A DNA stretch of 64,000 nt from Alphaproteobacteria bacterium (GTDB lineage: Bacteria > Pseudomonadota > Alphaproteobacteria > Reyranellales > Reyranellaceae). The stretch spans positions 264,001-328,000 of the forward strand of contig JAHBYP010000004.1 of assembly GCA_019635875.1 (NCBI GenBank), in the 5' to 3' direction. Below, piece by piece: positions 1 to 7,125 of the stretch. The notes below the pieces were generated by a model. That model searched no databases and was not told where the DNA came from. It worked only from the letters and a program-made list of their open reading frames with translations. A program made the position numbers and the translations under genes. The stretch's first letter is position 1. Each line of letters opens with the position of its first letter.

Positions 1-1214
1 AATTCGCCGGCTACGGCTTCAACAAATGCCACTCCGCGCCCTACGCGCTGGTGGCCTACCAGACGGCCTATCTCAAGGCCAACCATCCGGTGGAGTTCTA
101 TGCCGCGTCGATGACGCTGGACATGGGCAACACCGACAAGCTCGGCAATTTCCGCCGCGAGATCGAGCGCCAGCAGATCCCGCTGCTGCCGCCCGACGTC
201 AACCGCTCGATGGGCGACTTCGCCGTCGAGACGACGGCTGACGACCGCAAGGGCGTGCGCTACGCGCTCGCGGCGATCAAGGGCGTCGGCCGCGAGGCAA
301 TGGCCCGTCTGGTCGAGGAGCGCGCGCAGAACGGGCCGTACCAGGACCTGTTCGACTTCGCCGAGCGGCTCGATCAGCGGGTGTTGAACAAGCGGCTGCT
401 GGAGAGCCTGGTGAAAGCCGGCGTCTTCGACTCGCTGAACGCCAACCGGGCGCAGACCTTCGCGATGATCGAGCCGCTGATCCGTCACTCGCAGGCCACG
501 CACGAGGCGCGTGGCAGCAGCCAGGACAGCCTGTTCGGCGACGACACGAAGCAGCGCCGGCCGCCGCTGCCGAAGCTGCCGGACTGGCCGGCGATGGAGC
601 GGCTGCAGAACGAGTTCGGCGCCATCGGCTTCTACCTGTCGTCGCACCCGCTGGCCGCCTATGCGCGCAGCCTGGCGCGGCTGGGCGTGAGCCGCGCCGC
701 CGACCTGCCGGCGATGCTGGCGCGCGGCACGGCGGGACGGATCAAGCTCGCCGGCACGGTCATCGACCGCCAGGAGCGCACCTCGGCCAAGGGCAACCGC
801 TTCGCCTTCGTGCAGTGCTCCGACCAGTCCGGCGCCTTCGAGCTCACCGTGTTCAGCGAGCTGCTCGGCAGCAAGCGCCCGCTGCTCGAGCCCGGCACGG
901 CGGTGCTGGTGTCGGTCGACGGCAGGCTCGACGGCGAGCAGGTCAAGCTGACGGCGCAGTCGGTCGAGAAGCTCGACGAGGCCGTCGCCCACGCCGCCGC
1001 CGGCCTGCGCATCACGCTCAACGATCCGGTGGCGCTCGGCCGGCTGAAGGAGATCATCGGCAAGCCCGGTGGCCGCGGGCTGGTGCGCCTGCTGATGTCG
1101 CTCGACGCCGGTACTGAGGTCGAGGTGGCGCTGCCCGGCGGCTACACCATTGCCTCCGGCATCCGCGACCAGATCGCCCGCACCACGGGCGTCGAGCACG
1201 TGGAGGAGGTGTGA
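1..1214 (+). CDS. dnaE: DNA polymerase III subunit alpha, C-terminal part (5' end outside window)
   Basis: The reading frame is open from base 3 and lacks its start, so about the last 400 residues of the replicative polymerase are present. The first residues, FAGYGFNKCHSAPYALVAYQ, match the conserved end of the polymerase/fingers region of DnaE. A helix-hairpin-helix region follows (AIKGVGREAMARLVEER), then LSSHPL and an OB-fold (IKLAGTVIDRQERTSAKGNRF) that binds single-stranded DNA. The active-site PHP and palm domains lie upstream of the window. The frame ends in TGA just before a REP-like repeat. Nothing looks damaged in the visible part. Confidence 0.95.
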   Translation, partial: FAGYGFNKCHSAPYALVAYQTAYLKANHPVEFYAASMTLDMGNTDKLGNFRREIERQQIPLLPPDVNRSMGDFAVETTADDRKGVRYALAAIKGVGREAMARLVEERAQNGPYQDLFDFAERLDQRVLNKRLLESLVKAGVFDSLNANRAQTFAMIEPLIRHSQATHEARGSSQDSLFGDDTKQRRPPLPKLPDWPAMERLQNEFGAIGFYLSSHPLAAYARSLARLGVSRAADLPAMLARGTAGRIKLAGTVIDRQERTSAKGNRFAFVQCSDQSGAFELTVFSELLGSKRPLLEPGTAVLVSVDGRLDGEQVKLTAQSVEKLDEAVAHAAAGLRITLNDPVALGRLKEIIGKPGGRGLVRLLMSLDAGTEVEVALPGGYTIASGIRDQIARTTGVEHVEEV

Positions 1215-1228
1215 GCGCTTTTTCCTTC

Positions 1229-1347
1229 CCTTCCCCCGGAGGGGGAAGGTGCCCGAAGGGCGGAAGGGGGATGTCGAAGCCGGACACCTCCTTCGTTGAG
1301 GCATCCCCCATCCGGCGCTTCGCGCCACCTTCCCCTCCGGGGGAAGG
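1229..1347. repeat. REP-like imperfect inverted repeat (family A)
   Basis: Two arms of about 45 bases (1229-1273 and 1302-1347) are imperfect reverse complements. Each carries a small internal palindrome of the type CCTTCCCCCGGAGGGGGAAGG. The element fills the gap between dnaE and the DUF72 gene. A half copy of the same palindrome occurs at 20811-20836, so this is an interspersed chromosomal repeat and not a gene-specific operator. It could also act as a transcription terminator or mRNA-stabilising hairpin. Confidence 0.8.
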
Positions 1348-1356
1348 TAAGGATCG

Positions 1357-2373
1357 ATGACGATCCAACCCTCGCTCCTCGGCGACACGCTCACGCCGCG
1401 CCGTCGCGGCGGCGGTCTGCCGGCGCCGGCCGAGGGCTCGCCGTTGCGCCGCGCCGCGCCGCCGGGCGTCTATCTCGGCACATCCTCGTGGTCGTTCCCG
1501 GGCTGGCAGGGATTGGTCTGGCAGGGCCAGCACACCGCGCCCAGCCTGTCGCGCGACGGCCTGCCGGCCTATGGCGCCCTCGGCCTGCTGCGCACCGTCG
1601 GCATCGACCGCAGCTTCTACGCGCCGATGACGGCCGACGAGTTCGCCGCCTACGCGCTGCAGGTGCCGGCCGATTTCCGCTTCCTGGTGAAAGGGCCGGC
1701 GCTGGTCACCGACGCCGTGATGCGCACCGGGGACGGAAGCGGCCGCGCGCCCAACCGCTGGTTCCTCGACGCCGATATCGCGCTCGACAAGTTCATCGGC
1801 CCGGCGATCGAAGGCCTGGGCCGGCGCGCCGGCCCGCTGGTCTTCCAGTTCTCGCCGGTGCCGCGCGGCATGCTCGGCGATCCCCTCGCGTGGGTCGAGC
1901 GCCTCGGCCTTTTCCTCGAGATGCTGCCGCGCGAGATCGGCGGCCTGAAGCCGCTCTACGCCGTCGAGCTGCGCAATCCCGAGTTCCTCACGCCGCGCCT
2001 GATGCGCATGTTGAGCGGGCAGGGCGTACGCTACGTCGTCGGCCTGCACGACCGCATGCCCGGCGTCGAGCGCCAGGCAAACGCACTGCGCGTGCTCGAC
2101 GACTGCATCGAAGGCGACTACGCGCCGTCAGGGCCGCTGATCGTGCGCTGGAACCTCAGGCCCGGCCTGAAATACGAGGAGGCCAAGGCGCACTACTTCC
2201 CGTTCAACCGCCTCATCGACGAGGACCCCGACACGCGCCGCCGGCTCGCGACACTGGTGCGCGCCGCCATGCGCGGCGGCCACCCGGCCTTCGTCATCGC
2301 CAACAACAAGGCCGAGGGCAGCGCGCCGCTCACATTGCTGAAGCTTGCCGAGGCGATCGAGGCCGCGGGGTGA
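1357..2373 (+). CDS. DUF72 domain-containing protein (YecE-like TIM barrel)
   Basis: The 338-residue product carries the DUF72/YecE signature GTSSWSFPGWQGLVW near residues 41-55, followed by the Tyr/Phe-rich IDRSFYAPM segment. Further on are KGPALVTD, RNPEFLTPRLM and the late VRWNLRPGLKYEEAKAHYFPFN motif. The family folds as a TIM barrel and its biochemical role is not established. The ATG lies 9 bases beyond the repeat, and GGGGGAAGGTAAGG provides a purine-rich ribosome site. About 35 extra N-terminal residues rich in Arg and Pro precede the usual start of the domain, so a later start is possible. Confidence 0.85.
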   Translation: MTIQPSLLGDTLTPRRRGGGLPAPAEGSPLRRAAPPGVYLGTSSWSFPGWQGLVWQGQHTAPSLSRDGLPAYGALGLLRTVGIDRSFYAPMTADEFAAYALQVPADFRFLVKGPALVTDAVMRTGDGSGRAPNRWFLDADIALDKFIGPAIEGLGRRAGPLVFQFSPVPRGMLGDPLAWVERLGLFLEMLPREIGGLKPLYAVELRNPEFLTPRLMRMLSGQGVRYVVGLHDRMPGVERQANALRVLDDCIEGDYAPSGPLIVRWNLRPGLKYEEAKAHYFPFNRLIDEDPDTRRRLATLVRAAMRGGHPAFVIANNKAEGSAPLTLLKLAEAIEAAG

Positions 2374-2454
2374 CGCTGCTTGCGGAATGGGGTCTTGAAG
2401 GTCGGCGACAGGTCAACTCATGACCGACACGAGGGGATAGTGACCAGCCGGGCG

Positions 2455-3786
2455 TCAGAACGGGTACGGCTCGGCGAGCAATCGGTCCTCGCGCGTCTTG
2501 CGCCGCCGCCAGCCCAGTTCGACGGGCACGTCGAACAGCCGGCCCGGCGCGAACCGCGCCAACGTCGGCCGGAGGTCGGGAACTATCACCCGTATGACTG
2601 TGGCCGGAATGTCGGCGCGAGAGACATCGCAAAGCCACCAGCCTATCCCGCGCTCGTCTAGCTGCACCGCGACGCTCCCGTGGTCGCTCGCCTTCTCGCC
2701 AGGACTCGGCGCGGGCGGCGATGTGCCGGCAGGCGCCGGCATCAGAAAGCGGTCCCGGTCACATCCTGCGGTTAGATGCCAAGCCAGCAGGCTGGCGGCG
2801 TTCTCGTCGAGCGCCGCCCAGCCACGCCGCTCCATTGTCGCGCGCAAGTGCCCGAGATTGAGCAGGAAGAGCAGCATTTCCCGCAACGCCGACTCGGCCG
2901 CCGCGAGGGGCTGCATCGCCGCGGCCGTCGCGAGCGCTGGATGCCGTCCGTCGCTGTCGCACGACACCGCGGCTACCACTGGGATGCCAAGATCGTGTGT
3001 GAGGTCGAGGAACTCAAGCCCGCGGCCCCGAGCACGGAGCCATCGCCTGACGTCGCCGATCCAGCCGCCGCAGTCGACCGGCATCGAAGGGCGAGCGAGT
3101 TGATTGTACCACCAGATCGCTGCCGCGTCGCGTTCGCAGGCCTCGGCTAGCGCCCGTTCGACGGCTCCGCGGGCATCGCCGCCCAATGCGACACCGGTGC
3201 TGCTTGCGCGCAGCCATGGTGCTCTGACGCGATCGGGATGACCGAGCAGGATCAACCCGGCCGGCACGAGGATCGCCGATCGCCGCCCCACTCCGTCGGC
3301 CTCGATCCAGTCGATCGGCATGGTGGCATCAACCGGCGGCGGGATGGCGTGCTTATCGCGATGACGCAAGTTCCACATCGGTGCCATCCGCGCTTGCGCG
3401 TGGCTGACGAGCAGCAGACGGTCCGGATGCAGCATTCGCGGCGACGAGCCTGGCGCCAGACGGCCCGCGGCTGGCCGGTCAGCGGCATAGGTCAGACAAT
3501 ACCTCTCCGCGGCTTCGGCAGCGGCTCTGAGTCGGGCTTCTTCGATCGTCCGGCCGAGACCCGAGGTCACACGTTGTGCGCTCCGCCCCGGTGCGCCGAG
3601 GGCCTCAGGCCGATGGCGGACACCGGCAATGACCGCGCGAAAGGGGGCGTCGTCTCCAACCGGCAGCTCTTCGAGCCAGTCCGTGGCCGCGGCGGCAAGA
3701 GGATGCCAGTCGATGGCGGCGCCCTTGCTGCTCTTCGGCACTGCAAGTTCTTGTAGATTCTGATCGTGCGTCGGATGGCGTTTCAT
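2455..3786 (-). CDS. YcaO-domain protein (candidate azoline/thioamide-forming RiPP enzyme)
   Basis: This 443-residue protein has the YcaO ATP-binding signatures in order. SGLGRTIEEARLRAAAEAAER lies at residues 75-95 (Glu91, Glu94, Arg95), STGVALGGDARGAVERALAE at 196-215 is followed by ACERD to 220, and a late PDLRP...GRLFDVPVELGW block spans about 403-426. It ends in EPYPF, which recalls the proline-rich tail of azoline-forming YcaO enzymes. Known YcaO enzymes activate backbone amides with ATP to make azolines, thioamides or amidines; others modify ribosomal protein S12. No E1-like partner, TfuA or flavin dehydrogenase gene is adjacent. The gene is divergent from a putative NHLP precursor 56 bases away, which favours a RiPP role. 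No clear ribosome site precedes the ATG, so translation may be leaderless. Residues 355-370 look like a low-complexity insertion. Confidence 0.85.
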   Translation of the reverse strand: MKRHPTHDQNLQELAVPKSSKGAAIDWHPLAAAATDWLEELPVGDDAPFRAVIAGVRHRPEALGAPGRSAQRVTSGLGRTIEEARLRAAAEAAERYCLTYAADRPAAGRLAPGSSPRMLHPDRLLLVSHAQARMAPMWNLRHRDKHAIPPPVDATMPIDWIEADGVGRRSAILVPAGLILLGHPDRVRAPWLRASSTGVALGGDARGAVERALAEACERDAAAIWWYNQLARPSMPVDCGGWIGDVRRWLRARGRGLEFLDLTHDLGIPVVAAVSCDSDGRHPALATAAAMQPLAAAESALREMLLFLLNLGHLRATMERRGWAALDENAASLLAWHLTAGCDRDRFLMPAPAGTSPPAPSPGEKASDHGSVAVQLDERGIGWWLCDVSRADIPATVIRVIVPDLRPTLARFAPGRLFDVPVELGWRRRKTREDRLLAEPYPF

Positions 3787-3801
3787 GACAGAGTTTCTGT
3801 A

Positions 3802-3821
3802 GTTGCACCCAAGTATGCAAC
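3802..3821. promoter_or_regulatory. Perfect inverted repeat between ycaO-type gene and NHLP-like gene (operator candidate)
   Basis: GTTGCA at 3802-3807 and TGCAAC at 3816-3821 are exact reverse complements separated by 8 bases. The repeat lies in the 56-base gap between two divergent starts (3786 minus, 3843 plus). A dimeric regulator bound here could control both genes. No regulator of a classic helix-turn-helix type is adjacent, so its binder is unknown. Confidence 0.45.
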
Positions 3822-3842
3822 ATTGATTCTGGGGGCGGGGTC

Positions 3843-4121
3843 ATGGCTAGGTTTCAACTGAAGTCTGGAGCCACGCTGCGACAGCTAGGCGAGAAGATCC
3901 ACCAGCTGGCGGCGATGTCCAACACCGAGTACAGCGCCGCCGTCGTCGATCCACGAGCATTTTTCTCCGGTGTCCTCGATGTGCCCTCGTCGACTGACGT
4001 CGTGCTCGTCAAGGACGAGCAAAACCTCAGACACATCATCGTGCCTTACTACCCCGAACCACCGACGTCCGGCGGCGCCGAGATGGCTGGCGTTGTGGTT
4101 CTCTGCGGATGCGGCGAGTAG
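3843..4121 (+). CDS. Putative NHLP-type RiPP precursor peptide
   Basis: This 92-residue product resembles nitrile-hydratase-leader peptides. A helical N-terminal half precedes EYSAAVVDPRAFF (29-41), which aligns by eye with the family's 'ladP..al' turn. VVLVKDEQNLRHIIVPYYP (53-71) aligns with the family's 'v.vv.dt...hlvlP' strand. A Gly-Gly follows at 77-78, and the remaining 14 residues, AEMAGVVVLCGCGE, form a short hydrophobic tail with Cys88 and Cys90, suitable as a modified core. The divergent YcaO gene supports this reading. A strong purine run (GGGGGCGGGG) precedes the ATG. The tail also recalls the LCSC metal-binding motif of nitrile hydratase alpha, so a small metal-binding relative is the main alternative. 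Confidence 0.65.
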   Translation: MARFQLKSGATLRQLGEKIHQLAAMSNTEYSAAVVDPRAFFSGVLDVPSSTDVVLVKDEQNLRHIIVPYYPEPPTSGGAEMAGVVVLCGCGE

Positions 4122-4188
4122 TGTCGTGCCTGCCTGCTTCGGCGTCGGTTGGGGGCAGTCCGGCCTATCGGCAAGGTGACAGGCCGCT

Positions 4189-5907
4189 ATGGAGCGGCGT
4201 CTCGTCACCATCCTCGCGGCTGACGCGGTAGCGTTCAGCAGACGTTTGGCGTCTGATGAGGACCGTACCCTTGCTGCTCTGGTCGGCGGGCGGAAGCTCA
4301 TGGAACGCGTCGCGCAGCATCGCGGCGGACGGCTGATCTCCAGCCCCGGCGACTTCCTCCTCTGTGAATTCGTCAGCACTACCGACGCGCTCGACGCCGC
4401 CCTGCTTTTTCTCAGTACACTTTCCGGATCGCCCGACGGGCAGACCGAGGGCGTCTCGATGCGCTATCGCATCGGCATCGATCTCGGCGAGGTGGTGGAC
4501 GCCAACGGCGATGTGCTCGGATCCGCGGTGAACGTGGCCGCCCGCTTGCAGCAGCTCGCCAAGCCGAACCAGATCCTGGTCACCCGCAACGTGTACGAGG
4601 TTGTCCGCCAACGGCGCGGATTGGCCTTCCGTTCGTTGGGGCCGACCCGCCTCAAGAACCTGCCGACAACCAGTGTGTACGCGGTCAGACGTATGCCCAC
4701 TCACGCCGGTGGCGCGGCGGCAGAGACAGCCGACGATCTGGCAGGCGGTACTGTCATTCCCGGAGCAGAGCGCGAGCCGCCGGCAATCGTTGTCCAGCCA
4801 TTTCAGCCTCTGGATGCGCGCGAGGCAACGCGAACTCTGTCCCTCAGCCTCGCTGAGCAGCTCCTTGCCTGCCTTGGCACTCTGCGATCGGCGACGGTTT
4901 ACGACCGCTTGCCGCCGCGCGACCGCGGCGTCTACGTGCTGGGCGGCACGGTCGAGACGGATCGCGGGCTGAACGTGACGGTGCGGCTGACCGAATTCGC
5001 GACCGGCCGGTCAATATGGAGCGACCATTTCGGCTCCACCTCAGGATCGAGCACAGATGTCCAGACGAGAATCATCCGTGAGGCTTTGGAGGGACTACAG
5101 ATCTCGCTAACCGAAGGGGAGCAGGCGCGCCTCTGGCATCGCTCGACCACAGCACTGGTGGCCTGGGAGAGCTTCCAAAAGGCAAAGGAACTGGAACGCC
5201 GGCATCACCGGGAGAGTCACATCCAGGCGCGCGAGCTTTACCGGCGGGCGCTGGAGGCCGATCCCGACTATGCGGCGGCGATCGTCGCGCTCGCTTTCTG
5301 TCATATCGACGAGGCACGCCTCGGCTGGAGTCTCGACGAGGGCGCCTCCGTCGCGGCGGCGCGGACGCTTGAGCGGCGGGCCTCGCGCCTGACGGCCGAG
5401 TATCCGGATCTGCATGCCCTCCGAGCGTTTATCCACCTGCTGGACGGTGACCATGCCGGAGCAATCGCCGAGGGTCACCGTGCTGTCGGCCTGGCGCCGC
5501 GAAGCTCTGAGATGGCAGGCTATCTCGGCACACTCAATCGTGCGGTAGGTGACCATGCTCAGGCGTTGGGCTGGTACGCGCGTGCTCTCGAGCTGAGCCC
5601 AGTGAACCCTGCGTGGGTCATTAGCAACATGGGCAACGTTCATCTCTTTGAAGGGCGCATTGACGCCGCGCTAGCCTGCTACCGCGACGTGCTAAGTCGC
5701 GAGCCCGACTACCTCGGGGCCCATGTCGGCATGGCGCTGGTGTTGTTGCGCCGTGGCGCACGAGCGGATGCTGCTCGACATGCCGCAACCATCTCGCGCA
5801 TCGACCCGATGTTCGAGACGGCGCGTTGGGCGCGGCGCTTCTCGTTCGGCCGCGGGGAGGATGTGTGGCCACTGGTCGAGGACCTGCGCAGCCTGGGCCT
5901 GCCCTAG
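4189..5907 (+). CDS. Class III adenylate/guanylate cyclase with TPR repeats
   Basis: The 572-residue protein starts with a class III cyclase homology domain (about 1-170). Metal-binding aspartates are visible at Asp12 (ILAADAVAFSRR) and Asp55 (SSPGDFLLCEF). The transition-state pair Asn115/Arg119 sits in GSAVNVAARL, so it should be catalytically competent. A middle region (about 195-310) resembles the TolB-like segment commonly linked to such cyclases. At least four TPR-type helices follow (residues about 330-560, for example ALEADPDYAAAIVALAFCHI and ALELSPVNPAWVISNMGN). There is no signal peptide or membrane span. It lies 67 bases after the NHLP-like gene on the same strand, so co-transcription is possible. 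Substrate (ATP or GTP) is not decided. Confidence 0.85.
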   Translation: MERRLVTILAADAVAFSRRLASDEDRTLAALVGGRKLMERVAQHRGGRLISSPGDFLLCEFVSTTDALDAALLFLSTLSGSPDGQTEGVSMRYRIGIDLGEVVDANGDVLGSAVNVAARLQQLAKPNQILVTRNVYEVVRQRRGLAFRSLGPTRLKNLPTTSVYAVRRMPTHAGGAAAETADDLAGGTVIPGAEREPPAIVVQPFQPLDAREATRTLSLSLAEQLLACLGTLRSATVYDRLPPRDRGVYVLGGTVETDRGLNVTVRLTEFATGRSIWSDHFGSTSGSSTDVQTRIIREALEGLQISLTEGEQARLWHRSTTALVAWESFQKAKELERRHHRESHIQARELYRRALEADPDYAAAIVALAFCHIDEARLGWSLDEGASVAAARTLERRASRLTAEYPDLHALRAFIHLLDGDHAGAIAEGHRAVGLAPRSSEMAGYLGTLNRAVGDHAQALGWYARALELSPVNPAWVISNMGNVHLFEGRIDAALACYRDVLSREPDYLGAHVGMALVLLRRGARADAARHAATISRIDPMFETARWARRFSFGRGEDVWPLVEDLRSLGLP

Positions 5908-5978
5908 CAGAATGGCGGGTGCCGCAACGAGGTGGACCGGACAAAGGACTCTGTGGAAGCTGGCGGAGGCACTCGAGG

Positions 5979-6410
5979 CTACTTCCTGAAATGCGTCTCG
6001 TAGGTCTCGACCAGCGGCGACAGCTCAGCCCAGTCGCGCCGCGAGCGGGTGAAGACGTGGCGGATGTCCAGGCGGTCCGGCCCGATGAAGCCTGGGTCGT
6101 CGAACGCGCCGGCAGGCACGGCGCGGATGCCGGGCGCCGCCTCCAGGGTGAAGCCGAGATTGCTGCCGCATCGCGGGCAGAACTCGACATCCAGCCAGCG
6201 GCCGGACTCGTCGGAGACGTGGCGATAACGCGTGACCGGCGTGCCGCTGAATGCCACCTGGCCGTCGGCGAACACCACCTCGGTGCCGAAGGCGGTGCCG
6301 GTGCGCCGCTGGCACCAGGTGCAATGGCAGATGGTCACGCGCAACGGCGCGCCGTTGGTCCTGAAGCGCGCCGCCCCGCAGACGCAGCCGCCCGTGTGCT
6401 CTGTCGCCAT
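5979..6410 (-). CDS. GFA family (glutathione-dependent formaldehyde-activating enzyme-like) protein
   Basis: The 143-residue product has the zinc-binding cysteine pattern of the GFA fold: GGCVCG at residues 7-12, CHCTWCQ at 28-34, and a third site FCPRCGSNL near residue 97. Family members are small zinc proteins. Only a few have a shown role in glutathione-formaldehyde condensation, so the name is a family label. The ATG at 6410 follows GGAAGGC. A longer upstream reading frame exists, but its 60 extra residues are Arg/Pro-rich and unlike the family. The gene is convergent with the cyclase gene. Confidence 0.85.
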   Translation of the reverse strand: MATEHTGGCVCGAARFRTNGAPLRVTICHCTWCQRRTGTAFGTEVVFADGQVAFSGTPVTRYRHVSDESGRWLDVEFCPRCGSNLGFTLEAAPGIRAVPAGAFDDPGFIGPDRLDIRHVFTRSRRDWAELSPLVETYETHFRK

Positions 6411-6625
6411 GCTGCCTTCCGTTTCGGATCGAGGACTATGGTCACCGGCCGGCGCCTTTGCCAATGGCGGGCCGCCGTTGGACCGTCGCTCGCTCGCCGG
6501 ACCGCGATCCGGGTTCCAGTGCCGTGTCGATCGTGACATGCAGCGCACGCTGTCACGGCGCAAGGTCACAGGCCCGTGACGCGATACCACTTGCCCCGAG
6601 CGGATTTGTCTTCATGCTGTGAGCC

Positions 6626-6976
6626 ATGCGTCGTTCGCGGCTGCGACGGATCGTTGGCACGGTGCTCGGGCTCCTGGTCGCCTTGAGCATGAGCGCATCT
6701 GTTGTCCAGGCGAACCAGATGGCGGCCAGGATGGCCGTTTCCTACGGCATGGGCGACGATGGCGCCTGCGACGGCTGCAGCGGCGACGGTTCTGGCAAGA
6801 TGGCGACCGGGTGCAGCGTCGCGCTCTGCACCGTGGCCGTGGTGGCAGCCCTGCCGCAGACATTGTCCATTGTTGGGGTGGAAGCACGCGAGCTGCCTTC
6901 ACCGACCGTGCGGCTCCTGTTCGGGTCCGCACCGTCACCCGAGCCTCACCCTCCACGATCCAGCAATCTCGACTGA
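6626..6976 (+). CDS. Small Cys-rich secreted protein of unknown function
   Basis: I do not recognise a named family. The 116-residue product begins with a typical signal peptide (MRRSRLRRIVGTVLGLLVAL, cleavage likely after VQA near residue 29). A short CDGC motif follows (DDGACDGCSGDG), then a second Cys pair (TGCSVALC) within a hydrophobic stretch, and a Pro/Ser-rich tail. Four cysteines plus several Met residues, and its place just upstream of a multicopper oxidase, suggest a periplasmic or membrane-anchored metal or redox accessory protein; that is inference. No strong ribosome site is visible before the ATG. Confidence 0.6.
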   Translation: MRRSRLRRIVGTVLGLLVALSMSASVVQANQMAARMAVSYGMGDDGACDGCSGDGSGKMATGCSVALCTVAVVAALPQTLSIVGVEARELPSPTVRLLFGSAPSPEPHPPRSSNLD

Positions 6977-7125
6977 CGCGACCTGATCCGCCGTTCCTGG
7001 CGGCTCCCCGCGTCTGAGCGGCTGCGCACGCCCGCGACGTTGGTCCGGACGCTGATTGCGGATTCATCGGAGACACGTCGCTGTGCCCGCGCCTTCACCA
7101 GGCTTGATTGCGCGAGGGTCGACGA

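Noticed and set aside
1296..2423. Arg-rich 375-codon frame overlapping the DUF72 gene
   Set aside because: Very high Arg/Ala/Pro content without motifs; the DUF72 frame is clearly the coding one.
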